This document shows positions 52,555-61,343 of a DNA stretch of 64,000 nt, one piece after another. Below the pieces are notes generated by a model that saw only the letters and a program-made list of their open reading frames with translations, was not told the DNA's origin and did not search any database. A program made the translations under genes and the position numbers. This DNA comes from JAICSD01 sp963836665 (GTDB taxonomy: Bacteria; Acidobacteriota; Vicinamibacteria; Vicinamibacterales; 2-12-FULL-66-21), in the NCBI GenBank assembly GCA_963836665.1, contig CAWIKL010000002.1, forward strand, positions 496,001-560,000, in the 5' to 3' direction. Every line of letters starts with the position of its first letter. The first letter of the stretch is position 1.

Positions 52555-53384
52555 CCGAGTGACTGCCGTGCTGATTGAGAATCCGGATTTGCCTTCGACC
52601 AAACACCTGAAGGCTGCCGCCAAGCAGCCCAGACGCGGTCGGGTCTTCCTCGGCTCGGACAAATGGCCGACAAGGCACACGCATCACACTTTGGGAAATA
52701 GGTTCGACACGTCTCGCGACCCAATGTTACAAACTTAACGTGAAGGCCGTGGCGTAAGTCCTCCGGTACTGATCCCTCTAGCGCCTTTTCCTGAGCATCG
52801 GACGGTTTGGGCACGTGGGGGGCGAAACCGAGTCGGCGGGAAATTCGCCAGACGTGAGTATCGACGGGGAAGACAGCCCTTCGGAGCGAGTACATCATGA
52901 TGCACTTCGCGCTCTTGACACCGATGCCCGGCAACGACATCAAGTAATCGAGCACGTCTTCGTCGCTGTGGTCCGCGAGGAATCGAAGACAGAGAACACC
53001 CTGTTCGCTCACGATCTGCTCGAAGGCAGCCTTTAACTGACGCGCCTTTTTATTCGCCAGTCCACCCCGACGGATGATCCGTGCAATCTGGTTCTCGCTA
53101 GCTGTCAGAAGCCGATCCCACGGAGTGTAGGCGGCCTTCAGAGCTTCGAACGTCTCGCGATACAGGTAGGACTCGGTCTGAGCAGACAGAATGATGAAAA
53201 CGAGCTCGTCGAGCGGGTCGTGCTGATTCCCGTGCGGATTATCGCCGTCGCTTCCGAGACGTCGGTCGACGTCTCGAAGAAAAGGCTCGAGAGAATCGCC
53301 TCGGCGAGGCGCACGTTTCAGTGTTCTCGTCTTCAGGCGACGCATCGGCTGGTGTGTGGCTGATCTTCGATCTTTGTTCGCCAT
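52551..53384 (-). CDS. Endonuclease III-like HhH-GPD DNA glycosylase
   Basis: 277 residues. The helix-hairpin-helix LPGIGVKSAK (residues 151-160) contains the catalytic Lys, and VFPVDTHVWRISRR gives the catalytic Asp (D175). C226-x6-C233-x2-C236-x5-C242 is the iron-sulfur cluster loop of endonuclease III. The ~30-residue basic N-terminus and C-terminal tail are extra. Its stop overlaps the start of the methyltransferase by ATGA. A helper of this kind beside a 5mC methyltransferase would repair T:G mismatches from deaminated 5mC, as Mig proteins do; acting on methylated foreign DNA is an alternative. Confidence 0.9.
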   Translation of the reverse strand: MANKDRRSATHQPMRRLKTRTLKRAPRRGDSLEPFLRDVDRRLGSDGDNPHGNQHDPLDELVFIILSAQTESYLYRETFEALKAAYTPWDRLLTASENQIARIIRRGGLANKKARQLKAAFEQIVSEQGVLCLRFLADHSDEDVLDYLMSLPGIGVKSAKCIMMYSLRRAVFPVDTHVWRISRRLGFAPHVPKPSDAQEKALEGSVPEDLRHGLHVKFVTLGRETCRTYFPKCDACALSAICPSRGRPDRVWAAWRQPSGVWSKANPDSQSARQSLG

Positions 53385-53907
53385 GAGAACTATAGCACGT
53401 TAAATGTGCAATCCCGTCTGGAAAGGGCTTGGGAAGGCCGGCAGCCGGCCAGCCGACGGCTAGCGAAAAATGCGACTCCCTCTCTCTGGGTCATCGTATT
53501 GCTCCACCTCGGTAAAACGGCGACGCCGAACCGCTAAACGAGCGTAAAAGGTACGGCTGTTCGGGCGCGGCTCGAAGACGTCTGCGCCAATTCGACTGAT
53601 CCGCCCTGACGAAAGGACTCCACGCCTGGGAGAGCGGCACGAGCGTGCAAACTTCAGCACGTCCTTCCATTCGAACGTCGGGCGACGAGCACCGATTGCC
53701 AGTGAGAGCCTCGATCGAGTCCGGGTGAGTTCGATCCGTCATGCGGACCGTGCTGGCTCGATCTCGCGCGGCGTTGCGGCACGCCGAGCGCGCTTAAGAA
53801 GAGCGGTGCGAACGGATCTTGACCGAATATACGCCGGTGCCACACGCGATGCAAGGCGGCGAAAACCGCGCGTTGAGATCAGACGACTCGATAGCGTTTC
53901 AACGCGA
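53385..53907. other. Intergenic stretch upstream of the glycosylase gene
   Basis: It must hold the promoter of the leftward gene at 53384; TTGCAC and TATAGT hexamers near the start are at unusual spacing. A minus-strand frame ending at 53460 (SRTFYARLAVRRRRF near its end) might be a small gene but has no clear start or family. Confidence 0.35.
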
Positions 53908-54183
53908 GTGTGCCTCTTGACTCATGACGAAGCGGAGCCAGACTCCAACGCAGCGCGGCTGGCGGCGCGACGCCTGGTCGCAATGAACGTCACCGAGCTG
54001 CGGACCACCAGGCGTTTCAGTCAGGCCGAGTTGGCGCGCCGTTCGGGCGTCACCGAACGCGAGGTCGAAGATGTGGAGGCGGGCAAGGGTGAAATGCTGA
54101 TGGACCCGCTCTCCGCCCTTGCCGACGGCTTGAACGTAGACGTGGCACTCCTTTTTCGAAGGAGAACCGACGAGGTGCATTGA
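53908..54183 (+). CDS. XRE/Cro-type helix-turn-helix regulator
   Basis: The C-terminal 66 residues carry a clear helix-turn-helix: ELRTTRRFSQAELARRSGVT then EREVEDVEAGKGEMLMDPLS, ending LLFRRRTDEVH. The frame is open from 53725, but the early residues are Arg-rich and unlike protein. GTG at 53908 or ATG at 53983 are the plausible starts, and neither has a strong ribosome site. It is probably a repressor for neighbouring mobile or defence genes. Confidence 0.6.
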   Translation: MCLLTHDEAEPDSNAARLAARRLVAMNVTELRTTRRFSQAELARRSGVTEREVEDVEAGKGEMLMDPLSALADGLNVDVALLFRRRTDEVH

Positions 54184-54310
54184 CCGCCGGTGCGCCAAAC
54201 GTGATGTTGGAGGTGGCGACTCCACGCGGTCGGCCGACGACTCAGCAATAATGCGTCCGGTCGCATGGCATTTGGTCGGCTACTCGCTGGCTCATCAGTC
54301 ATCCGTGCGA

Positions 54311-54649
54311 TTATTTCTTGGCGGCCTTTCGATCTTCCTGCTTTGCCCGTCCCTCGTTTGACCAGCGTGCTTGCGCAGCCCGGCGAAGCGCCTCGCTTCG
54401 CTCCTCTGCGCCGACATTGCGCCAGCGCGCTGTCCCAAGGCCCACGGCCTGCCTATTAATTGGTGACGGCGCGAGCTTCAGGCTCGCGATGTCCAGGAGT
54501 TCCAGCGCGAGATCGAGTACGGCCTCCAGCGGAAGTCCGCTCTGACGCAGTACTCGCCGCAATGTCATCGTTCGTCTGACGCCGAGACACGCCGCGAGTT
54601 CCGAAGGAATTTCGGAGCCGCTGTGAGACCGTTTTGAGGGTGTTGACAT
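54311..54649 (-). CDS. Conserved hypothetical protein near the second trb copy
   Basis: 112 residues from the ATG at 54649: MSTPSKRSHSGSEIPSELAA, then TLRRVLRQSGLPLEAVLDLALE, a helical core, then basic sequence ending RAKQEDRKAAKK. It is divergent from the trbC paralogue at 54710 (60-base gap), the position in which a transfer regulator is often found. The main trb operon has a different neighbour there. No family is recognised. The upstream part of the open frame (to 55078) overlaps trbC and is a shadow. Confidence 0.55.
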   Translation of the reverse strand: MSTPSKRSHSGSEIPSELAACLGVRRTMTLRRVLRQSGLPLEAVLDLALELLDIASLKLAPSPINRQAVGLGTARWRNVGAEERSEALRRAAQARWSNEGRAKQEDRKAAKK

Positions 54650-54709
54650 GCATCCGCTCGGATGATAAATCGTTGCTACTTTCGTTAACACCAAGGCAGG
54701 AGGTCTTCC

Positions 54710-55003
54710 ATGGCCTGCAGCCCCGACGTCAGTTTCTTTCGACGACTGAGTGTGATGGTGTTCACGGCTCTCCTTTTCTTGCCCACACTGGCATTCGCCC
54801 AGTCTCCTTGGGAGCGCGCCGCGAGCAATCTCGAACGAACGTTCACCGGACCACTTGCGCGTTCGCTTGCGCTCGTGGCGATCGTGATCGGTGGACTGAT
54901 GTTCATGTTCGGAGAGGGTGGCGCCAAACGCCAGATCTCCGGCATCGTTTTCGGCGGCGGACTTGCGCTCTTCGCGGCGCAGTTCCTCGTCTGGCTTTTC
55001 TGA
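54710..55003 (+). CDS. trbC: TrbC/VirB2 pilin, second copy
   Basis: 97 residues. From QSPWERAA onward it is nearly identical to the pilin at 34313: GPLARSLALVAIVIGGLMFM and GGGLALFAAQFLVWLF, with only a few substitutions; the signal sequence differs. It lies on the plus strand, the opposite of the main operon. A trbD copy follows it in the normal order. It is intact, so it may still be expressed, but the operon behind it is destroyed. Confidence 0.9.
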   Translation: MACSPDVSFFRRLSVMVFTALLFLPTLAFAQSPWERAASNLERTFTGPLARSLALVAIVIGGLMFMFGEGGAKRQISGIVFGGGLALFAAQFLVWLF

Positions 55004-55033
55004 AACGTCCGTAAGGTTTGCGGAGGTCCGGGC

Positions 55034-55304
55034 ATGCCTGATCGCCCGACGTACCGGCCCGTGTACAAGGCGTTGCATCGTCCCCTGACGATCTGGGGCG
55101 TCGATCGGCGTCTGTTCTTCCTGTCCTTGCTGCTCGGGGCGGCTACGTTCAACCTGTTCTACTCGTTCCTGGCCGGACTGCTGATGTCCGGCGGGCTGTA
55201 CGGCTTTGCCTTGTGGGCAACTGCGCGCGACCCTGAGATGCTGCGCATTTTACTCGCTTCGTCAAAGGCGCGCAGGCGATACGACCCGGCAAAACACGAG
55301 CGCT
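55034..55304 (+). pseudogene. trbD: TrbD/VirB3, second copy, truncated by a group II intron
   Basis: The frame from the ATG at 55034 matches the trbD at 34009 through RDPEMLRILLASSKARRRYD (about 85 residues) and then diverges at PAKHERCAAV. That is where the 3' region of the antisense group II intron begins. The natural C-terminus and all later trb genes are missing. The open frame runs on by chance to 55987. Confidence 0.8.
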
Positions 55305-55399
55305 GCGCGGCGGTCGGGTCGAGGGTCGGCGCGGTGATGCACAGGAGGGCCCATCTGTTGCCGTCCCTTTCGGTTGACGGTGCCTCACTCGCCTCTCCA

Positions 55400-56786
55400 T
55401 CACTCCGTCTCCGACCCCCGCCACCTCGAACCGGACAGGCGGGTTTCCCGCATCCGGCTCGCCGCGGAGGCGTCATCCATCGGGGTTATGGATCCGTTCG
55501 AGTGGTGCGCGCTGTCGCCGCTCGCGTACGCGAGACGGTAGTCCCGAAAGGGGCCCCACGTCCCGTACACGATGTCGCGACTCCACCGCTTCCACCCGAA
55601 TCCCGAGCGCTTGCGCTGCTTGGCCGCGAATCGCCTCACCTTGCGTTCCACGTGGTATTCAACCTTGTTGAACGCCCGACTCGAATTGCCGACCCTGAAG
55701 TAGTTCACCCAGCCCCGAAGGATAGGGTTCACCTGCGCGACCGCCGCCCGCACTGGCAGGTGCCGGTTCGCCTGCAGGGTGTCCCTGACCTTCCGCAGTA
55801 CCAGGGTGATCTTCTTGGATCGTGGAGTCATGCACGGATACCGTCGCCCGGTCTTCCTGCTCGGCACCCACCGAAACTCGAAGCCGAGAAACGCGAAGAC
55901 GGCGCGTGCGTCGGTGATCGTGACGATACGCGTCTTCTCCATGTTCAGCGACACGCCGATCGCCTCCGCTTCGCGGCGGATGCGTGACAGCGCGCGGTCG
56001 GCCCAGGCCTTTCCCTTCGCCGAGTCCGGCGCGAGCACGACCATGTCGTCGAGATACCGTGCGTAGGTGATGAAGCCGCTCCCTCGATCCAGGAGATGAT
56101 CGAGGTCGTTCAGCGCCAAGTTGGCAAGAAGCGGCGACAGCGGCGATCCCTGCGGGACCCCTTGATCGCCCGTGCTCTTCAGGAACTGCTTGACCATCGC
56201 GAGCACCTGGCCGTCGCTGATCCGCCGCGCCACCTTCGCGAGCATCCGGTCGTGCCGGATGGTGTCGAAATAGCGGGACAGATCGACGTCGACGACACGG
56301 TGCCTGCGGCGGCGCAGGCCCATTCGCACCTTCTCGATCGCCTCGTGCGCCGAGCGTCCCGGGCGCGCTCCAAAGGAGCTATCCGAGAAGTCGGCCTCGA
56401 AGATCGGTTCCACGATGAGCCGGAGGGCGCCCTGGACGACGCGGTCTCGGATCGCGGGGATCGAGATCACGCGGACCTTGCCGCCTTCCTTGGGAATCTC
56501 TCTTCGTCGATACGGCCTGGGGCTTCGTGCCGGCGTGCAGCTCCGCCGCGAGTTCTCGGAGGAACTCGCCACGGCCGCGCGCCTCGATCCCCTCGAACGT
56601 CTCGCCGTCGGACCCAGGGGCGCCGTTATTGCGCTTCGCCTCCAAGTACGCGGCTTCGAGCGTGTCGAGCTTCCCGACATGGACATGCAGTCCCCAGAAG
56701 CGATGCGTCGGGGCGGATTTCGCCCGATGGCCTATCTTCGCTCGAAGCTCTTGCAGACTGATCGTGGGCTTTATCATCCCGCGCAT
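55400..56786 (-). CDS. ltrA: Group II intron reverse transcriptase/maturase (frameshifted)
   Basis: From the ATG at 56786 the N-terminal part (LDTLEAAYLEAKRNNGAPGS then DGETFEGIEARG) is in one frame until about 56516. There one extra G shifts it to the frame with YRRREIPKEGGKVRVISIPA, RDRVVQGALRLIVEPIFEAD and the catalytic RYLDDMVVLAP, where YLDD replaces the usual YADD. The maturase domain X follows (LRGWVNYFRVGNSS, then RSGFGWKRWSRDIVYGTWGP). No HNH endonuclease domain. Unusually, the open frame continues through domain V to 55400. Confidence 0.85.
55427..55460 (-). ncRNA. Group II intron domain V
   Basis: On the minus strand the 34 bases start GAGCCGGATGCGGGAAAC and end CTGTCCGGTTCG. This forms the standard two-stem hairpin with a GAAA tetraloop and the catalytic triad region. 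It is diagnostic of a group II intron. Confidence 0.9.
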
Positions 56787-57506
56787 GCCTCGCCTCGTGC
56801 TCCGATTGCCTCCGGCAGGGTCCCTTTGCTCTGCGGGCGTTGCCCCGCTTCGTCGCTACTACGGACCCGTCCGTCGGGCTCTCGCCTTCATGGCGCTTCG
56901 CCTCTCAGCTCGCACCACTACCTAGCTTCCGCGGGGTTTCTCCGCGGGGCGAGGAGCCCTTCCCTGTTTCCACCCGTGTCCTTGTGTACGTGCCGCCGCC
57001 CTCCCCCGCCGAATGGCGTCCCCGCAGATCGGTTCGGGATCGCCTGTGGCCTTCGCCGTAGTTGAGACGGCTCGGCATTCGGATCTTCAATTGACGAGGC
57101 CTCGTCTGGACGTTCACGCGTCGTTGCGGCCCGCACACTCGCTCACCCCGCTTGCCGGGGCTTTGTCGGTGGGCTTCCCCGGCGGGGTCTCCCCGCACCG
57201 GCGCCACCCGAGCTACGCGGTTTCGATCTGTTACCGCTTCAGGACTCTCACCTTATGGATCCACGGGTACCTCCAGGCATCACTCAACTACTTTCGCCGG
57301 TCGTGTTGCCTCAACTGGGAATGTTACCAGCGTGTGACCTCGTCGTACGTGCGTTCTGAACCGTCAGCGCCGGAGCGCCGTGAGGCGCGGAGGCGCCCTC
57401 AGTGATCGCGGCACGCTGATCGTCAAAGGCCACGCCCGTCGGACGATCACGTTGCCGCCCGACGACATCCGATCGCCGTCTCGGTGGCAGGCCGATCGAT
57501 CCACCG

Positions 57507-59006
57507 CTACGCGGCGTCCTCGGACGGTGACGCGAAGACGAGTTGCCGCGCGGCGGCATGTCGCCACTCCCGTACGCGGCGTTGAAACGTGCGCAGTTGA
57601 CCATCCGGAAAGACGCCGGGGAGCTCACCCTGCAGGCGCACGAAGAGCTCTCGACCGATGCGGTCGGGCTCGGCCTCGAGCCACGCACGTATACAGGGCC
57701 ACGCACTCTCGAACGGATCTTTGCGCGTCCGCCAATCACGCGCCGCCCGGGGCGTGCGGCGATGGGTGGCGCGGACCTCGCATGTTGCCAGGCCGTCGCC
57801 AATCCTCTGAGAAAGGCATCCAGATTCCCCTCAGCGTGAGGCACGTGCGTGATCTGCCCGGCGGCCAGTGCCGCGAGATGGTGTTGGACCGATCGGATTT
57901 CCTGGAGCAGGCGTAACGGGTCGAGTTGAATCGCCACCGCGCGCAATCGATCCTTCATCTCGTCCGTCACCGCCGCGCTAACGAGGAGTCTCGCATAGGG
58001 CGTCTCAGGCGCATGGTAAGTCTTGTGCACCTTGGCGCCGACACGCGTCTTGGACGCCAGCTTGAACGACGGTTGGAAGAAATTCACGTAGAGTCGAGAC
58101 GCCGCGTACAGACGCGAGAGCGCCGCGGCCGCCGCTAGTCCTTCCAGTCGGCGATAGCCGACGAGTCGCCGTACCACGGCGCCGTTCTTCTGCTCGACCC
58201 AGGCCTGATCGTTCTTGTGGTAGGGGCGAGAGCGTGTGCACGGTATCCCGTGTGTGTCGCAATAGGCCGCCACCGTCTCGTTCATGAACTCACTGCCCGT
58301 TATCGGTATCAAGTCCACGCAGCGGAAATGGCATCGTCTGGCGCAGTTGCTCAAGCGCGGCCGCGACCAGCGCGCCGTCGCGGACGACCAGGGCGACGCA
58401 CTCGGTCCACCCGGAGGCCACGTCGGTGAGCGTGAGCGTGTGCACGAAGCTGCCGGTCGCGGAGTCGCCGCCATGGCTGACGAGATCGGCCTCCATGTCA
58501 CCGGGCTGCGAGTCCTCCCATTCCGCGAACGTGCGCATGGGGACGTTCTTCTGCACCGCGGGAACGGCCCGCCGACGCACGCGCTGTCCAGCGACCGACG
58601 CGCGGGTGGGCCGCAGCATCCGATCGAGGGTCGCCGCACTGGCGGCCAGCACGCGCGCCCGGACCCTCACGTCCAGCGTGAGGTGGCCGTGGCGCTCCAG
58701 CGCCGTGACGAGCAGTGGCAGGAGCGGCTTGAGCCGTTTCCCGCACACCCGGTCGGAGGCCTCCCACAACACGATGAGCGCCTCCTGCACGGCTTCATCG
58801 TAAATGGGAAGACGCGCGCGCCGGCCCAGCCTGCCGGCGACCGGCGCCGCATGGAACAGGCGGATGATGTGCTTGCGGTGATAGCCGGTGACCGCGACGA
58901 ATTCATCGAGGATCCGGAGTTTCTCTTCCTTCCGGCTTCCTCGATACCGCTCCCGAACGGCTTGCAGCAAATCCTGCCGGGTTTCTGTGCTGACCTTCCG
59001 TGCCAT
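57507..59006 (-). pseudogene. Integrase-core transposase with frameshifts
   Basis: From the ATG at 59006 (AAGGAGGG upstream) the protein has an N-terminal HTH (TETRQDLLQAVRERYRGSRK) and a DDE integrase core (GDMEADLVSHGG, LTDVASGWTECVALVVR). At about 58294 an extra base breaks GLDTDNG from SEFMNETVAAYCDTHGIP and EQKNGAVVRRLVGYRRLEG in the next frame. A further frame change near 57800 leads to the C-terminal end FPDGQLRTFQRRVREWR, stop at 57507. Three fragments in three frames: nonfunctional or misassembled. Confidence 0.75.
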
Positions 59007-59187
59007 CGTGCCCTCCTTGGGTCTGCCACAGTGGTAGCAGACTTCGTGAGGCAACGGCCCCCCTTGGGTAACAGAAAGGGTGAGTCAATGCGTGCGGCAG
59101 ATTTAATTGTCGCCGCGCAGCGGCTTTGTGGAATCAGGCTTTCGACGAGTTCCACGGGACGCGTACAATACTCGTTACCTCGAACCG

Positions 59188-59670
59188 ATGCGGACGATTC
59201 AAAAGCATCTGCCTAACGATCTTGGAGAAGGTTTTGCGATTGCCGTGTTGTTCTGTTCGCTGGTGGAGTTTCTCGAGTCAACCGAGCAAGGGTTGAAGTA
59301 CGTCCATCGCAATGCGGACCGGGCGAAGAACGAATACAGCAATTCCGGTGGCCTGTTCTCCGCGTTCCTCAAGAAGCGAGCGCCTTTCGACAAGCTCGTA
59401 ATGCCGCCGTCGGCGGCTGATGACTTTTATAAATCGGTGCGATGCGGCTTGCTTCATGAAGCCCGGACGAAGGGCAATTGGGTGATATGGTCCGTGCCGT
59501 CTGGCGGCAAGCTGATTCATCAAGACGTCACCGGCAAAATCATCGTGTTCAGAAATGAGTTCGTCCCCGCGCTCGACAACTATCTCGGCGGTTACCGAGC
59601 GCGTCTGCTCGCCGACGTTCCGACGCAAGCGGCGTTCGTTCGAAAATGGGACTGGCTCTGCGAGCCGTAG
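59188..59670 (+). CDS. HEPN-like protein, possibly truncated at the N-terminus
   Basis: 160 residues from the ATG at 59188: GEGFAIAVLFCSLVEFLEST, then FYKSVRCGLLHEARTKGNWV. The R-C-G-L-L-H (R-x4-H) in a helical context resembles the HEPN ribonuclease motif. Upstream in a neighbouring frame AFDEFHGT reads like the real beginning, joined by a one-base shift near 59150. The transposase pseudogene ends just upstream. A toxin/defence role is inferred from the motif only; the protein could also be a non-catalytic HEPN. Confidence 0.5.
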   Translation: MRTIQKHLPNDLGEGFAIAVLFCSLVEFLESTEQGLKYVHRNADRAKNEYSNSGGLFSAFLKKRAPFDKLVMPPSAADDFYKSVRCGLLHEARTKGNWVIWSVPSGGKLIHQDVTGKIIVFRNEFVPALDNYLGGYRARLLADVPTQAAFVRKWDWLCEP

Positions 59671-60073
59671 CAGGCGAGATTCCTTCAAGAGCCTCGGATC
59701 AAAACGCGCATGGATGCTGCCGCCCCCTGGACGCCAACGACGCGCTGACATCACGACAACGCATTCAGTTCGTCCCCAAAGCGCAGTTCAGGCCCACAGG
59801 TGGACCGGTCGACTTCGCCGTTCCTGGTGGTCCTCTAGGCAGTGCACGCGGGCCGCCGGATGATCAAATCGCAGCATTCGGACGCGTACCGAAGAATATT
59901 GAGCGATAGGCGGTAAGTGAGCGATTCGATTGTGATAGGACTGTGATACGTCAGGCTGGAAACCCCTAAGAACATCGAGGTTTTCGGACGCACAACGAGT
60001 GATCGTTTTGGAAGGTTAAGTCGCTGATCGCGTGTGAGTTGAGGCGCTTCGGAGTGGCTTGATACCGCTGGCA
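59671..60073. other. Intergenic stretch, no gene recognised
   Basis: Frames across this region are low quality. The minus-strand frame starting at 60242 shows an IS630-like start and then loses all similarity here. Confidence 0.4.
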
Positions 60074-60242
60074 CGCTTCGCTTTCCAAGCGTGACGCCCG
60101 CGGCTTCGATCGTCGAGTACGATTCGCCATCGGCCAGTATCAAAATCACCCGGGCGCGGCGCGCGTCTTCAGCGTGAATCTTCAGGCTCCGCACCCGGCG
60201 TTCCAGCTCGGTTCGTTCATTGATGGTCAGCGTCAGCGCCAT
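60074..60242 (-). pseudogene. IS630-family transposase N-terminal remnant
   Basis: From the ATG at 60242, MALTLTINERTELERRVRSL then DARRARVILILADGESYSTI resembles the N-terminal helix-turn-helix start of IS630 transposases. Similarity stops near 60074, where a CACGCTT/AAGCGTG hairpin resembling a tRNA-Ser anticodon arm begins. Confidence 0.5.
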
Positions 60243-60282
60243 ATGCCGCCAAGCAGTACCAGTATTGCTTCAGTCAGTACAA

Positions 60283-60340
60283 GCCACGAGCCTGCAAACC
60301 GCTGATTCTAATTAGCGGAGAGATGTCCGACTGGTTAAAC
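60283..60340 (+). repeat. Inverted-repeat partner of 36437-36491, with tRNA-Ser 5' fragment
   Basis: Reads GCCACGAGCCTGCAAAC, GCTGATTC, then GGAGAGATGTCCGACTGGTT, the 5' part of tRNA-Ser. The same order with a few substitutions occurs on the minus strand at 36437-36491. Possibly an attachment or recombination scar. Confidence 0.6.
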
Positions 60341-60342
60341 AG

Positions 60343-60565
60343 AGTGATCCTTGAGACCTGCACCGAAGCTTTTCGAATCGCGGCGCTGGCACAGCGCGCT
60401 GGCCATGATGTCAGGGGCGTGAGCGGCCGGCCGACCCTGAAGGAAGGCGACGACTCCCGTCCGTGCGACACCGCCACTCGCCGGCGATCACACCCCGTGT
60501 CCCGACCGAACACAGATTTGACTGTTCCTTGCTTCCCAAGTCGATGCCGATGTGCTCCATTCGTC
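60343..60565. pseudogene. IS110-family transposase scraps
   Basis: Plus-strand residues VILETCTEAFRIAALAQRAG then HDV (60345-60420) match the IS110 region after the first Asp/Glu. Minus-strand residues EHIGIDLGSKEQ (about 60525-60560) match the IS110 N-terminus. The two pieces face each other, so the element was rearranged. Confidence 0.5.
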
Positions 60566-60653
60566 AACCTCCTTTGGGCCCACTATGGGCGAGCGCCTAA
60601 GAGGCCGGCTACTTCATCCTTTCTGATCAACCCACCGAGGAGGTCGATCCTCC

Positions 60654-61097
60654 TCAGGACAGACAGTCCAAAGTTCCATCATCTTCGAGCTTGATGTATG
60701 TCGTTGATGGATAGCACGTTGTGAATTCAATCTCGCTCGAGTAGTGATCGTAAGCTGATATCGTGACAGTCGAAAAGAAGGAGTTTGTCGAGAGGGCCAC
60801 TTCGTACATATCGATATCGTTGTTTGGGAACAGAACTCCGAGGTACATCCAATTGTTGTAGTCGCTGACGTCATAGTACGTCGTATTACCGCCTCCCATC
60901 ACGAGGCGATACTGTCCGTTTTCGGAAGCCATGTAAGCTCCCCAGCCGGCTATGTGATCTCCGAAGCAGAGGACACTGGTGAACTCGCCGTGATTTCCGC
61001 TACACGAATCTGTTGCGTGGAGGACCGAAGGAGCCGCTAGTGCAAGGGCAGTAGCGAAGAACCCTCCGAGAACGAGTCGGTAACATCGTGATCGCAT
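60654..61097 (-). CDS. Small secreted protein of unknown function
   Basis: 147 residues from the ATG at 61097, which has GGAGG just upstream. A signal peptide (MRSRCYRLVLGGFFATALAL, cleavage after LHA) is followed by a mature domain of about 117 residues with four cysteines (DSCSGNHGEFTSVLCFGDH, TTCYPST, and a C-terminal DCLS). It is rich in Tyr, Asn and Ser and strand-forming (YRLVMGGGNTTYYDVSDYNN), suggesting a beta-sandwich. No family is recognised. Its composition differs from the Arg/Ala-rich surroundings, and it stands alone among transposase remnants. Confidence 0.7.
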   Translation of the reverse strand: MRSRCYRLVLGGFFATALALAAPSVLHATDSCSGNHGEFTSVLCFGDHIAGWGAYMASENGQYRLVMGGGNTTYYDVSDYNNWMYLGVLFPNNDIDMYEVALSTNSFFSTVTISAYDHYSSEIEFTTCYPSTTYIKLEDDGTLDCLS

Positions 61098-61343
61098 GTA
61101 ACCTCCAGAAGAACTGTGCGAGCACACTACCCTCACCAGGACTCGGCACGCAAGAGCAGAATGTAATCAATTCCGAGCAATTGTTAACACGCCCTGCGTA
61201 TGTAGTGCTAACTCAAGGGTGGGCCGAGCCGCCGGCCAGACTACCCGCGCGACGGCGTCCAGCTGACCATTCGAATGAGAGAGGGTCGACGATCAACGCC
61301 GGTCACCGGCATTCTCAGCCGACGCAGGTATGAGGTCGACGCT

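Larger units (their letters stand above)
55305..57348 (-). mobile_element. Group II intron, antisense to the truncated trbD
   Basis: On the minus strand the intron RNA starts near 57348. It has a recognisable domain I start (GGTAACATTCCCAGTTGAGG), a reverse transcriptase gene in domain IV, domain V at 55427-55460 and a domain VI-like stem further left. The 3' end falls near 55300-55312, next to the broken trbD. The exact 5' and 3' ends are approximate. Size about 2.0 kb is normal. Confidence 0.75.

Noticed and set aside
45575..53384. DISARM, Druantia, BREX or Dnd system
   Set aside because: No DUF1998 protein, PLD nuclease, PglX, PglZ or Dnd sulfur-transfer genes are present; only the methyltransferase and helicase types overlap with those systems.
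54311..55078. Extended minus-strand frame over the second trbC
   Set aside because: Only the part from the ATG at 54649 reads as protein; the remainder is antisense to an evident pilin gene.
55305..55987. Plus-strand continuation of trbD to 55987
   Set aside because: After RRRYD the frame enters the antisense group II intron and loses all TrbD similarity.
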